Assembly: GCF_014652875.1 (NCBI RefSeq)
Contig: NZ_BMZQ01000002.1
Span: 1,399,427 to 1,463,426, forward strand
DNA length: 64,000 nt
Direction: 5' to 3'
Source: Tianweitania populi
GTDB taxonomy: Bacteria; Pseudomonadota; Alphaproteobacteria; Rhizobiales; Rhizobiaceae
This document shows, piece by piece, positions 15,366 to 24,018 of the stretch. Positions within the stretch are counted from its first letter, which is position 1. Every line of letters starts with the position of its first letter. The notes below the pieces were generated by a model that did not search any database, was not told the origin of the DNA, and saw only the letters and a list, made by a program, of their open reading frames with translations. The position numbers and the translations under genes are program-made.

Positions 15366-16334
15366 ATGATCCGCAAGCTTTTAGCTACGACCGCCATCGC
15401 ATCCGTTATCGCCACCGGCGCTTTCGCGCAGAGCGGCACCACGACTGCACCGGCTACGACCGACGCACCGGCCACGACCGCCGCACCGGCAACGCCGGCC
15501 GACGCTAACGCCAACGTCAACACCGCCGTCGTGCCAGCTGACGGACAGCTCGCGAGCAACCTGATCGGCGAAACAGTTTACAACGGCACGGGCGACGACG
15601 CCGAGAACATCGGCAACGTCAACGACCTGATCCTGAGCGACAGCGGCCAGATCGAATCCGTGATCGTCGGCGTCGGCGGCTTCCTCGGCATCGGTGAAAA
15701 GAACGTTGCCCTGTCGTACAGCGACATTGATTGGGCTGAGAAGGACGGCGATCGTTGGATCGTTCTCGCGACCACCGCAGACGCGCTGAAGCAGCTGCCT
15801 GCCTTCGACCGCCGCGCCTATGACCCGGCCAATGCAAATGCCGCCAACGGCGGTGGCACGGCTACCACGGCAACGGGCACGTCGGGAACAGCCATGGCGC
15901 CGGCTTCGGGCACGGCTACGACCACCACGGCTCCGGCCGCTGGTACGGCTGCAACGACCGACACGGCTGCGAACGACACCGCAGCAGTTGATCGTGCGAC
16001 GCTGAAGGAAGTTCCGGCAGCAGACCTGACGTCGGAGAACCTCGAAGGCACGACTGTATACGGCGCTGAAGACGCCAATGTTGGCGATATCGGTGACGTC
16101 GTGCTGACCCAGGATGGCAAGGTTGACGCGGTCATCATCGACGTCGGCGGCTTCCTCGGCATCGGCGAGAAGCAGGTTGCTGTCGGCTTCGACAACCTGA
16201 AGTTCATGCAGGACGAGGATGGTGATCGTTACCTCTACACCACCTTCACCAAGGAGCAGCTCGAGTCTCAGCCTGAGTATGACGAAAGCACCTGGGCAGC
16301 TCAGCGTGATCAGCAGCGTTTGATGTCGAAGTAA
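15366..16334 (+). CDS. exported double PRC-barrel protein
   Basis: A 322-residue secreted protein. The signal peptide ends near AFA-QS (residue 22); a Thr/Ala/Pro-rich spacer follows (about 23-50); PRC-barrel 1 covers about 60-140; a second Thr/Ala spacer covers about 160-215; PRC-barrel 2 covers about 220-305. The two barrels share GGFLGIGEK almost exactly, so they arose by internal duplication. A GAGG-type ribosome site precedes ATG 15366. It carries an EcfG promoter and its own perfect terminator, so it is a monocistronic stress-induced periplasmic protein. Function is unknown. Confidence 0.88.
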   Translation: MIRKLLATTAIASVIATGAFAQSGTTTAPATTDAPATTAAPATPADANANVNTAVVPADGQLASNLIGETVYNGTGDDAENIGNVNDLILSDSGQIESVIVGVGGFLGIGEKNVALSYSDIDWAEKDGDRWIVLATTADALKQLPAFDRRAYDPANANAANGGGTATTATGTSGTAMAPASGTATTTTAPAAGTAATTDTAANDTAAVDRATLKEVPAADLTSENLEGTTVYGAEDANVGDIGDVVLTQDGKVDAVIIDVGGFLGIGEKQVAVGFDNLKFMQDEDGDRYLYTTFTKEQLESQPEYDESTWAAQRDQQRLMSK

Positions 16335-16351
16335 TCTCGACTGAGATCCAC

Positions 16352-16383
16352 AAAGAGCCCGCGCAGCAATGCGCGGGCTCTTT
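16352..16383 (+). terminator. terminator after the PRC-barrel gene
   Basis: A perfect 14-bp stem, AAAGAGCCCGCGCA with TGCGCGGGCTCTTT, around GCAA, followed by TTG. Strong rho-independent signal. Confidence 0.9.
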
Positions 16384-16409
16384 TTGTGTAGCGGGGGAAG
16401 GAAAGAAGC

Positions 16410-16703
16410 ATGGAAGCCAGGACGACGAGGATCGAACGCGAGGATGGTGCCGGCACGAGCCGCTATGTTTATCGCATCGACGGCGCTGAAGCCGAGTTGA
16501 CCTTTAGAGAGACCGGCGATGGCCAGATCATCATCGACCACACTGGCGTGCCGGATGCGTTTCGCGGACAGGGGATGGGCGCTAAACTCGTCGCGCAAGC
16601 AGTGGAAGACGCACGAGCAGCCGGCAAGACCATCATCCCCTCATGTTCGTTCGCAGCCGCCCAGTTCAAGCGGCATCCCGAATGGGCGGATGTGCGCGCT
16701 TAA
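16410..16703 (+). CDS. GNAT N-acetyltransferase, YjdJ type
   Basis: A 97-residue mini-acetyltransferase of the Acetyltransf_CG family. The acetyl-CoA loop is seen in GVPDAFRGQGMGAKLVAQAV (R-G-Q-G-M-G), and the cysteine and phenylalanine near the end (PSCSFAAAQFKRHPEW) are typical of the subfamily. The substrate is unknown. It overlaps the convergent hpt gene by 4 bp. Confidence 0.85.
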   Translation: MEARTTRIEREDGAGTSRYVYRIDGAEAELTFRETGDGQIIIDHTGVPDAFRGQGMGAKLVAQAVEDARAAGKTIIPSCSFAAAQFKRHPEWADVRA

Positions 16704-17242
16704 GCGTCGCCCTTGACGATGCCGACATAAGGCAGCTCGCGGAAGGCGTGGGCGACGTCCATGCCATAGCCGACAACGAAATAATCGGGGCAGTTGAAGC
16801 CGACATAATCGGCATTGAGATCGATCTGTCGGCGCGACGTCTTGTCCAAAAGCACGGCGAGCGACACGCTGCGTGCGCCGCGCGACAAAAGAAGGTCACG
16901 CGTGAACTTCAGCGTCTTGCCGGATTCCAGGATGTCGTCGACCAGAAGCACGTCGCGGTCGGTCACGTCATTGTCGATGTCGCGCAGCACGCGCACTTCG
17001 CCGCTCGTTGTGCCGGCGCCGTAGGACGAGATGAACATGAACTCGACTTCCGGTGCCGAACCCATCTCGTGCATGGCGCGGATCAGGTCGGCCGCGAAAA
17101 TGAAGGAGCCCTTCAGGATCGAGATGACCAGCAAGTCCTTGTATTCGTGCGCGGTGATTTCCTTGGCCAGTTCGAGGTTGCGGCGCGCGATCTCGTCGGC
17201 GCTGAACAGAACCTCGATGTCTTTTTGGCGAACAACCGGCAT
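16700..17242 (-). CDS. hpt: hypoxanthine phosphoribosyltransferase
   Basis: Purine salvage enzyme that joins hypoxanthine or guanine to PRPP. The 180 residues contain the PRPP loop VLLVDDILESGKT, the flexible-loop region SSYGAGTTSG and the purine-binding lysine in LLDKTSRRQIDLNADYVGF. Length is normal. It ends inside the convergent acetyltransferase gene. A hairpin with a T-rich tail at 17280-17311 separates it from the upstream gene. Confidence 0.95.
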   Translation of the reverse strand: MPVVRQKDIEVLFSADEIARRNLELAKEITAHEYKDLLVISILKGSFIFAADLIRAMHEMGSAPEVEFMFISSYGAGTTSGEVRVLRDIDNDVTDRDVLLVDDILESGKTLKFTRDLLLSRGARSVSLAVLLDKTSRRQIDLNADYVGFNCPDYFVVGYGMDVAHAFRELPYVGIVKGDA

Positions 17243-17279
17243 GAAACCTCACTCAATCAAGCGACCCGCCAATTCGGGC

Positions 17280-17311
17280 GGGGAAAACAACAAACCCGCC
17301 TAGGTGGCGGG
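17280..17311 (-). terminator. terminator after the 200-residue gene
   Basis: On the minus strand CCCGCC, loop ACCTA, GGCGGG, then TTTGTTGTTTT. The stem begins within the last codons of the gene that ends at 17300. Confidence 0.75.
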
Positions 17312-17902
17312 CTGCAATGTGACTGCGACCGATCTTACTCCGCCCGGCGGCACCCGCAACCGGCTGGAAAACAGATAAAGGTCGCCAGCCGCAACCGGCT
17401 GCGCGTTGGTGGATAGCGTATAGCGCGTCACAGCGCCATCCAGTGCGGTCACTGCAATGGCGATTGGCGGCATGGCCGCAGCACTTGGGCCGGCATTGCG
17501 GGCTTCGCCGTCCACCATCAGCGTGGAAAGCTCCGCATGGGTTTCGACGCGGCTTTCCACATGGGCGATGGCGAGCTTGGGCTGCGCGCCCATCGCGAAA
17601 CTGCTTGGCACCAGCGCATGGCCGCCCGAAATCCAGAAGGCGGAGACCACCAAGGTCAGGCCGGCCGTCCAGAAAACCGCGCCGCCCCGACGCGATCCCG
17701 CTGGCTGCGGCTGGTTCTGCAGAACACCGAGCCTTGGATTTTGCTGTGTTTCCAAAGGCGCAGCAGGAGCTCGTACTACTTCTTCAGCGTTCTCGATGAT
17801 CTCGGCGTCGATCACCTCACGGACGGGCTTGGGCAGTCCGCGGCGTACGGCAGCTGTCATGATTTCGCCGGAAACCAAGCGTGGTGTCGGGTCGACTCTC
17901 AT
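17300..17902 (-). CDS. membrane-anchored hypothetical protein next to ftsE
   Basis: A 200-residue protein with a long cytoplasmic N terminus (about 1-75), one transmembrane helix (about 76-98, AVFWTAGLTLVVSAFWISGG) and a periplasmic C-terminal domain of about 95 residues. In other rhizobia a zinc-ribbon (MJ0042) protein of similar build lies beside ftsEX; the ribbon cysteines are absent here. An alternative start is ATG 17860. Function is unknown; it is divergent from ftsEX. Confidence 0.72.
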   Translation of the reverse strand: MRVDPTPRLVSGEIMTAAVRRGLPKPVREVIDAEIIENAEEVVRAPAAPLETQQNPRLGVLQNQPQPAGSRRGGAVFWTAGLTLVVSAFWISGGHALVPSSFAMGAQPKLAIAHVESRVETHAELSTLMVDGEARNAGPSAAAMPPIAIAVTALDGAVTRYTLSTNAQPVAAGDLYLFSSRLRVPPGGVRSVAVTLQPAT

Positions 17903-18059
17903 GATGCGCTGGCCTCCTGAATCGCACGCAGGCGTAAAGCGGAATGGTTAACGAAATACGTTTACCGCTCGTTGCTTAACGTCGCCTTAACCATGCCCGT
18001 CCGATGCTGGGCGGCAGCCGGTTGGCTGAAGCTGAAACCCAAAGGACCAAAAAGCACCC

Positions 18060-18719
18060 GTGTTCCGCTTCGAAAATGTCGGCCTGCGTTATGGAATGGG
18101 ACCGGAAATCCTGCGCGATATTTCGCTGCATATTCCCGAACGCTCCTTCCAGTTCCTGACCGGGCCATCCGGCGCGGGCAAGACGACCTTGCTGCGGTTG
18201 CTGTTTCTGGCGCTGAAGCCGACGCGCGGGCTGATCACAGTGTTCGGCAAGGATCGCGCGCTGATCACCCGAAAGGAGCTGCCGCACTTGCGCCGCCGCA
18301 TCGGCGTGGTGTTCCAAGATTTCCGTCTGCTCGACCATATGACGACCTATGAGAATGTCGCTCTCCCACTGCGCATTCGCGGGCGCGATGAATCGAGCTA
18401 CCGCGACGACGTGATCGATCTCCTGAAATGGGTGGGCTTGGGCGAGCGCATGCATGTGCTGCCGCCAATCTTGTCCGGCGGTGAAAAGCAGCGCGCGGCC
18501 ATTGCCCGCGCCCTGATCGAACAGCCCGAAATCCTGCTGGCCGACGAGCCCACCGGCAATGTCGATCCGCCGCTCGCCCGCCGTTTGCTGCGTCTGTTCA
18601 TCGAACTCAACCGCCTCGGCACGGCCGTGGTGATCGCTACGCATGACCTGCAGCTGATGGAGCAGGTCGACGCGCGCCGCATGATCCTGTCGGAAGGGCG
18701 GCTCGACGTTCATGACTGA
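18060..18719 (+). CDS. ftsE: cell division ATP-binding protein FtsE
   Basis: ATPase of the FtsEX complex, which activates septal peptidoglycan hydrolases at the division site. It starts at GTG 18060, directly before FRFENVGLRYG. Walker A GPSGAGKT is at 35-42, signature LSGGEKQR at 138-145 and Walker B ILLADEP at 158-164. The 219-residue length is typical. It overlaps ftsX by 8 bp. Confidence 0.95.
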   Translation: MFRFENVGLRYGMGPEILRDISLHIPERSFQFLTGPSGAGKTTLLRLLFLALKPTRGLITVFGKDRALITRKELPHLRRRIGVVFQDFRLLDHMTTYENVALPLRIRGRDESSYRDDVIDLLKWVGLGERMHVLPPILSGGEKQRAAIARALIEQPEILLADEPTGNVDPPLARRLLRLFIELNRLGTAVVIATHDLQLMEQVDARRMILSEGRLDVHD

Positions 18720-19731
18720 GAGCCATGATCACTTCGACGACGCAGGCCTGGGCGACAACCAGCACACGGCGGCGCGTCCCGGCCGCGTGACCGCATCGCC
18801 TGCGCCACCGCGCCGACGCACCGCGCCGATCGTACCGGAACAAAACATCGCCGGCCGCGCGCTGATCTTCGTGATCGCGATCATGACCTTTCTGTCCTGC
18901 CTCACGCTCGGCGCGGTTTCCCTCGTGCGCGACACCGCTTCCATGTGGGAAAGCCAGATTTCGCGCGAAGCGACGATCCAGATCCGGCCGCGCGAAGGGC
19001 TGGACATGGAACAGGCGCTGGTTGACGCCAGCCGCATTGCTTCAGGCTTTGCCGGCGTCCGCAGCGCCACGGTTGTGGACCGCGCCGCGACCTCGCGTCT
19101 GCTGGAGCCGTGGCTCGGAACCGGTCTCAACATCGACGACCTTCCAGTGCCGCGCCTCGTCGTGGTGACGATCGATGAATCCAATCCGCCGGATTTCGGC
19201 TCCATGCGCAGCCTGCTGGCGTCCGAGATCCCGACCTCGTCCTTGGATGATCACCGCACCTGGGTAGACCGGCTCGTGGCCATGGCGCGCACAACCGTGA
19301 CGATCGGTCTGGCGGTTCTGGTGCTGATGTTGTCGGCCACCGTTCTGTCCGTTGTGTTCGCCACGCGTGGGGCAATGGCGGGCAATGGTCACATCATCGA
19401 AGTGCTGCATTTCGTCGGGGCCGAGGCGCGCTTCATCGCTGCCGAGTTCCGCCGCCACTTCCTGCTTACGGGCATGAAGGGCGCGCTGGTAGGCGGCGTT
19501 CTCGCGATGCTGGTTTTTCTCGGCTTCGGCTGGTGGTCGTCACGCAATTTGGCGACGCCGGAAGCCGATCAGGCGACCGCTTTGTTCGGCAATTTCGCCA
19601 TCGGCATGTCGGGTTATCTCGGCGTCGGTTTGATCGTGCTCTTGATCGGCGCGCTGACCGCAGCCACCAGCCATTTCACTGTGGTCCGCTACCTCAGCGA
19701 AATGGATCTGTCCCAGCAAGCTTCGGAATAG
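18712..19731 (+). CDS. ftsX: cell division protein FtsX
   Basis: Inner-membrane partner of FtsE. The 339 residues have a cytoplasmic N terminus, a first helix (about 43-65), a periplasmic domain (about 70-190) and three C-terminal helices, the FtsX topology. Start ATG 18712 lies within the end of ftsE, which indicates translational coupling. The N-terminal tail is longer than in E. coli, as is common in rhizobia. Confidence 0.93.
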   Translation: MTESHDHFDDAGLGDNQHTAARPGRVTASPAPPRRRTAPIVPEQNIAGRALIFVIAIMTFLSCLTLGAVSLVRDTASMWESQISREATIQIRPREGLDMEQALVDASRIASGFAGVRSATVVDRAATSRLLEPWLGTGLNIDDLPVPRLVVVTIDESNPPDFGSMRSLLASEIPTSSLDDHRTWVDRLVAMARTTVTIGLAVLVLMLSATVLSVVFATRGAMAGNGHIIEVLHFVGAEARFIAAEFRRHFLLTGMKGALVGGVLAMLVFLGFGWWSSRNLATPEADQATALFGNFAIGMSGYLGVGLIVLLIGALTAATSHFTVVRYLSEMDLSQQASE

Positions 19732-19796
19732 GACGATGCTGTACAACCACCTTGTTGCAGCGGAGCGAATTTCCTCGGCGAACGTTCGAGGATAGA

Positions 19797-20501
19797 ATGA
19801 GCGTGATGAAGAGCATGGAAGGAGACCGGGCGACCCAACGGGGCCTGGATGTGCTGCGGCAAGGTCAGCCGCAAACCCGCCGCCGCGTGCCGCGCATCCT
19901 GCGCTGGATCGTCTCGCTCTGCTTGTTTGCAGCCTTCATGCTGGGTGTCGGCTTCCTCGCTTTTGCGACCCATGTCGCCACGCTGGATACCCCGCAGGAT
20001 CCACGAAAGGCGGACGCCATCATCGTCTTGACCGGCGGGCTTTACCGGCTCGATGCCGGCGTCAATCTCCTGAACGACGGCAAAGGTGAGCGCCTGCTGA
20101 TCAGCGGCGTCAATCCCAAAGCCGGACGCGATGATCTCCGTTTGGCGACCGGCGGAGACCGCAAGCTGTTTTCCTGCTGCGTCGACATCGATCACGCAGC
20201 GCTCGATACGATCGGCAATGCGGAAGAAAGCGGCAAGTGGATGCAAACGCATCATTATAACAGCGTCATCCTCGTTACCAATAACTACCACATGCCCCGC
20301 AGCCTGCTGGAAATGCGCCGTATCCTGCGCGGCGTCGAGATCCAGCCTTATCCCGTGGTCAACACCAATCTGAGCGATGGCAGCTGGATGACCGATCCGG
20401 ACGCGCTTCGGGTGATCGCCACCGAATATGCTAAATTCCTTGCAGCCCTTGCTCGCGGCTGGACCGGTATGGCGGACGGTTCGACCACGGCCAACGGCTG
20501 A
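19797..20501 (+). CDS. YdcF/ElyC family protein (DUF218)
   Basis: A 234-residue membrane-anchored protein with one helix (about 36-60) and a periplasmic DUF218 domain (ADAIIVLTGG, VTNNYHMPRSLLEMRR). Members are linked to cell-envelope and peptidoglycan biology. ATG 19797 was chosen since the longer frame lies within ftsX; a GAGGATAG ribosome site precedes it. It forms a likely ftsE-ftsX-ydcF-plsC transcription unit. Confidence 0.88.
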   Translation: MSVMKSMEGDRATQRGLDVLRQGQPQTRRRVPRILRWIVSLCLFAAFMLGVGFLAFATHVATLDTPQDPRKADAIIVLTGGLYRLDAGVNLLNDGKGERLLISGVNPKAGRDDLRLATGGDRKLFSCCVDIDHAALDTIGNAEESGKWMQTHHYNSVILVTNNYHMPRSLLEMRRILRGVEIQPYPVVNTNLSDGSWMTDPDALRVIATEYAKFLAALARGWTGMADGSTTANG

Positions 20502-20603
20502 TCGCAGTCCGTTGGCCCTCGTTACGGCATTTCTGACCAGACAGGCCATTCCACTCGGGACCGAAATGCTCTACCCAGCAAGCCCCTCCTGCTGGCCCGC
20601 CGC

Positions 20604-21395
20604 ATGACCGCAATCCGCTCCTTCCTGTATAACGTCGCCTTTTACGTGAACCTCATCGTCTTGATGATCGTGTTCACGCCAATCTATTTCGTGCTGCCGC
20701 GCTTGAAAGCCTGGTTCGTGCCGAAGTTCTGGGCGCGATCGAGCCTCTGGTTGCAACACGTCATCGCCGGCACGAAGAGCGAGATCACTGGCGTGGAGAA
20801 CCTGCCGAACACGTCGTTCATCCTTGCGCCGAAGCATCAATCCTTCTGGGACGTGCTGGCCTTCTTCCCGTACCTCAAGGATCCCCTGTTCATCCTCAAG
20901 CGCGAGCTGATGTGGATCCCTTTGTTCGGCTGGTATGTCGCCAAAATGCAGATGGTGCCGGTCAATCGTGGCGAGCGCGCCAAGGCGCTGCGCGCCGTTG
21001 TTGCCGCGACATCAAAGGAGATGGAACGCAACCGGCAGCTCATCATCTATCCCGAAGGGACCCGCCGCGCCCCTGGCGACGAGCCGGCCTATAAGTGGGG
21101 CATTGCCGAGCTTTACAGCAAGCTGAACGTACCTGTCGTACCGGTTGCCCATGCCGCTGGTCTTTATTGGCCGCGCCGCAAGTTCCTGCGCTATCCCGGC
21201 ACGATCCATGCGCGGTTCCTGCCGCCGATCCCGCCCGGCCTCGATCGCAAGGCGTTTCTGGAGCGGTTGATCGCGGAAACGGAAGCTGCCTGCGATCAGA
21301 TGCTGATTGAGGCCGCCACCGGTCCCAACCCGCCGCCCTTGCCGCCAACGGCTTTGAAGCGGCTGGGCGAACTCGGCGTTTCCGTTACGCGCTGA
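20604..21395 (+). CDS. 1-acyl-sn-glycerol-3-phosphate acyltransferase (PlsC-like)
   Basis: Membrane acyltransferase of phospholipid synthesis that makes phosphatidate from lysophosphatidate. The 263 residues carry the catalytic HX4D motif (H78-D83 in APKHQSFWDV) and the phosphate-binding EGTR at 151-154 (IIYPEGTRRAPG). An N-terminal hydrophobic helix anchors it. Its end overlaps that of the convergent chaC gene by 11 bp. The acyl specificity cannot be read from the sequence. Confidence 0.92.
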   Translation: MTAIRSFLYNVAFYVNLIVLMIVFTPIYFVLPRLKAWFVPKFWARSSLWLQHVIAGTKSEITGVENLPNTSFILAPKHQSFWDVLAFFPYLKDPLFILKRELMWIPLFGWYVAKMQMVPVNRGERAKALRAVVAATSKEMERNRQLIIYPEGTRRAPGDEPAYKWGIAELYSKLNVPVVPVAHAAGLYWPRRKFLRYPGTIHARFLPPIPPGLDRKAFLERLIAETEAACDQMLIEAATGPNPPPLPPTALKRLGELGVSVTR

Positions 21396-21921
21396 CGCTT
21401 GTAGCCTGCGGCAACAAGGCAGCCACTTCCTCCAGCCACGGATCGCGTATGCGCAAGGCGCGCAGATGCTCCACCGTGTTGAGGACGTAATCTTCGTTGG
21501 GGCCGGAATAGCCCTTGGCGCCGGAAACAATCGCCGCCGCCTCACGCGCTTCGAGCGTACCGGCATAATGCGGGTGCTCCCGGTCGACGACGTAGGTCAG
21601 CGCAGACACGCGGTAGCCATCGCTCAACGTCACGGTCAAAATGCGCTCGCGATAAACATGCGTCACCAATTCGCGTTCGCGTAGATAGGCGATGACTTCG
21701 TCTCGCAGGGCACCAGGCACGCGAAATGCGAGACCGATGCAGGAGCCGCCGCGATCGAGGCCGAGCACCAGACCCTTTCGTTCGCGCGTTCCCCGGTGGC
21801 CGGTTGAAAGGACGCAAAGCGAGCGCCGAAACCCGTGCAAACGGGCGCGTCTTGTTTCCACATGCGCAAAGCCCGGCCGCCAAATCAACGAACCGTAGCC
21901 AAACACCCAAAAATCGCCCAT
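21385..21921 (-). CDS. gamma-glutamylcyclotransferase, ChaC family
   Basis: Glutathione-degrading enzyme that releases 5-oxoproline and Cys-Gly. ATG 21921 gives 178 residues starting MGDFWVFGYGSLIW, with the substrate-binding GYGSL at 8-12; the longer frame to 22110 would overlap the DUF2125 gene and is unlikely. Length matches ChaC1/2-type proteins. It is divergent from the DUF2125 gene, an order seen in many rhizobia. Confidence 0.9.
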   Translation of the reverse strand: MGDFWVFGYGSLIWRPGFAHVETRRARLHGFRRSLCVLSTGHRGTRERKGLVLGLDRGGSCIGLAFRVPGALRDEVIAYLRERELVTHVYRERILTVTLSDGYRVSALTYVVDREHPHYAGTLEAREAAAIVSGAKGYSGPNEDYVLNTVEHLRALRIRDPWLEEVAALLPQATSVSA

Positions 21922-22033
21922 ATCGCCGGAAGAGATGGCTTGTAAACTCCCGCAAGGATTCGAGCCGTTCGCCAGGTCCAAACCCAGCCACACCGATCTT
22001 CCCACTATTCGATAAGAAAAAGCAGACCTTTCC

Positions 22034-23023
22034 ATGACGTCAAGTGACCAGCAGGGTTCACCGATTTTCCGGCGCATATTGGTGCTTGCGCTCGTGGTGC
22101 TGGTGGTCATCTGCGCTTACATCGCCGGCTGGTATTATCTCGCGGGACGGCTGGAAAGCTCGGCCAACCGCTCGCTGCGCGACATCCGCGCGGCCGGCGG
22201 AGAGGCCGATTGCGTCGACCAGACCGTGCAAGGCTTTCCGTTCCGCATCGGCCTGTTCTGCAACGGCGTGCTTTATTCCACCCCGGCCCGCGATGTGCAG
22301 CTGAAAGCCGGCGCGTTCCGCTCGGCCGCCCAGGTCTATGATCCCCGCACGATTGTCGGCGAACTCGACGGCCCGATGGAAGCCGTGCTGCCCGGCCTCG
22401 TGCCGCTGTCACTGTCCTGGAACCTGATGCATGCCAGCGTGCGCCTGGCCGAACCGCTGCCATCGGCCGTATCGGTCGAGGGGCGCGATGTGGTTGTCGG
22501 GGAAAGTGCCGGGGGAGAGGGCCTGTTCAAGGCCGAAAACGCGCAGGTCCATATGCGCGCCAACAACAGCGATGTGGATCTCGCAGCGCGCTTCACCAAT
22601 CTGCGGCTCAACGGCGCTTCGGATGCGGAAGGCGCGCCGGGGCTGAACGCCGAAGGCAATATGACCGTGTTCGACGGCGTCACTCTTGCCACGTCTCCGC
22701 AGGCGATCGAACTCGGCTACAAGACTGAGATCCGCGCCTTGACCTTGTCCTTTGGCCCGGATGCCTCGATCGGCCTGTCCGGCCCGCTGTCGGTGGATTC
22801 GTCCGGTCTGATCGACGCGCAACTGACGCTGACTGCGCGCCAACCAATCGCCATTGCCCGAGTGCTGACAGCGCTGTTTCCCGAGCAGCGCAAGGAGATC
22901 GAGATGGCCTCGTCCGGCCTGACCATGCTCGGCAACGCGCCGTCTCTGCCCTTGACGATCGCCAAGGGCAGGGCGTCGATCGCGTTCATCACGCTCGGCG
23001 ATATTCCGCCGCTGCGGCCTTGA
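22034..23023 (+). CDS. DUF2125 domain protein
   Basis: A 329-residue protein with an N-terminal membrane helix (about 14-35) and a large periplasmic DUF2125 domain (AGGEADCVDQTVQGFPFRIG, FRSAAQVYDPRTIVGELDGP). The family is alphaproteobacterial and uncharacterised; it resembles large periplasmic lipid-handling folds only in general character. It is convergent with tyrC, with a REP-like palindrome between. Confidence 0.88.
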   Translation: MTSSDQQGSPIFRRILVLALVVLVVICAYIAGWYYLAGRLESSANRSLRDIRAAGGEADCVDQTVQGFPFRIGLFCNGVLYSTPARDVQLKAGAFRSAAQVYDPRTIVGELDGPMEAVLPGLVPLSLSWNLMHASVRLAEPLPSAVSVEGRDVVVGESAGGEGLFKAENAQVHMRANNSDVDLAARFTNLRLNGASDAEGAPGLNAEGNMTVFDGVTLATSPQAIELGYKTEIRALTLSFGPDASIGLSGPLSVDSSGLIDAQLTLTARQPIAIARVLTALFPEQRKEIEMASSGLTMLGNAPSLPLTIAKGRASIAFITLGDIPPLRP

Positions 23024-23024
23024 A

Positions 23025-23069
23025 GCAATTCCAGCAAAAGTGCGAAGCGGTTTTGCGTCCGGAGATTGC
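23025..23069. repeat. REP-like palindromic intergenic element
   Basis: Nested inverted repeats: GCAATTCC (23025-23032) with GGAGATTGC (23061-23069, one bulge), and GCAAAA (23034-23039) with TTTTGC (23051-23056). The sequence looks like a dispersed intergenic repeat frequent in Hyphomicrobiales genomes. It starts 2 bp after the DUF2125 stop and may act as terminator for both convergent genes. Confidence 0.65.
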
Positions 23070-23079
23070 GTTATGAAAG

Positions 23080-24006
23080 CTAGTTCTTGTTGGCAGCCTG
23101 TCGGCCGAAGTCCGGCAGGTCGACTTCCTGACCTGCTTCGATGATCGAGCGGCGCACGTCGCGCGTGTGGGTGAACATCTCGAACAGCTTGTCTCCGTCG
23201 CCCCAGCGGATCGCACGCTGAAGCGAAGACAGGTCCTCTGAAAAGCGTGCCAGCATTTCAAGGATCGCGTCCTTGTTATGGAGGCAGATGTCGCGCCACA
23301 TCACCGGATCGGACGCCGCAAGCCGCGTGAAATCGCGGAAACCGGAAGCCGAATATTTGATGACCTCGGATTCCGTCACTGTTTCCAGGTCATCCGCCGT
23401 ACCAACGATGTTGTAGGCGATGATGTGCGGGAGGTGTGAAACGATCGCAAGCACCTTGTCGTGGTGGTTCGGATCCATCGTATCGAGCCGCGAGCCGCAG
23501 GCTTCCCAGAAGCGGCCGAGACGTTCCACCGCATTCTGATCCGTCCCGGGCAGGGGGGTCAGAATGCACCAGCGACCCCGGAAGAGCTCCGCAAAACCGG
23601 CGGATGGACCCGATTTTTCGGTGCCTGCGATGGGGTGACCGGGAATAAAATGGACGTTTTTCGGCAAAAACGGGAGCATCTGTCCGATTACTGAGGCCTT
23701 CGTGGACCCCACATCGGTCACGATCGCCCCCGCTTTCAGGGCAGGCGCGATCTGCTCCGCGGCGGCACCCGATGAGCCCACCGGCACGGAAATGATCACG
23801 AGATCAGCGTCCAGCACGACCTCTTTCGCATCGATCGAGTAACTGTCGCCCAGCCCCAATTGCCGAGCTTCTTCAAGTGTTTGCTCGCTGCGGGTGGAAA
23901 TGGCGATGTGGTTGGTCAAGCCCTCGCGGCGGATCACGCGCGCCAAAGAGGAGCCGATGAGACCGATGCCGATCAGGGCAATCTTCTCAAACAGAATGTC
24001 AGACAT
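23080..24006 (-). CDS. tyrC: prephenate/arogenate dehydrogenase (TyrA/TyrC type)
   Basis: NAD(P)-dependent enzyme of tyrosine synthesis. The 308 residues have a Rossmann motif GIGLIGSS near residues 13-20, the catalytic histidine region HFIPGHPIAGTEKSG, and SHLPHIIAYNIV. There is no chorismate mutase or ACT domain. It lies 12 bp after hisC in the same direction, so hisC-tyrC probably form an operon in which the aminotransferase also serves aromatic amino acids. Confidence 0.9.
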   Translation of the reverse strand: MSDILFEKIALIGIGLIGSSLARVIRREGLTNHIAISTRSEQTLEEARQLGLGDSYSIDAKEVVLDADLVIISVPVGSSGAAAEQIAPALKAGAIVTDVGSTKASVIGQMLPFLPKNVHFIPGHPIAGTEKSGPSAGFAELFRGRWCILTPLPGTDQNAVERLGRFWEACGSRLDTMDPNHHDKVLAIVSHLPHIIAYNIVGTADDLETVTESEVIKYSASGFRDFTRLAASDPVMWRDICLHNKDAILEMLARFSEDLSSLQRAIRWGDGDKLFEMFTHTRDVRRSIIEAGQEVDLPDFGRQAANKN

Positions 24007-24018
24007 GGATTTGTTTCT

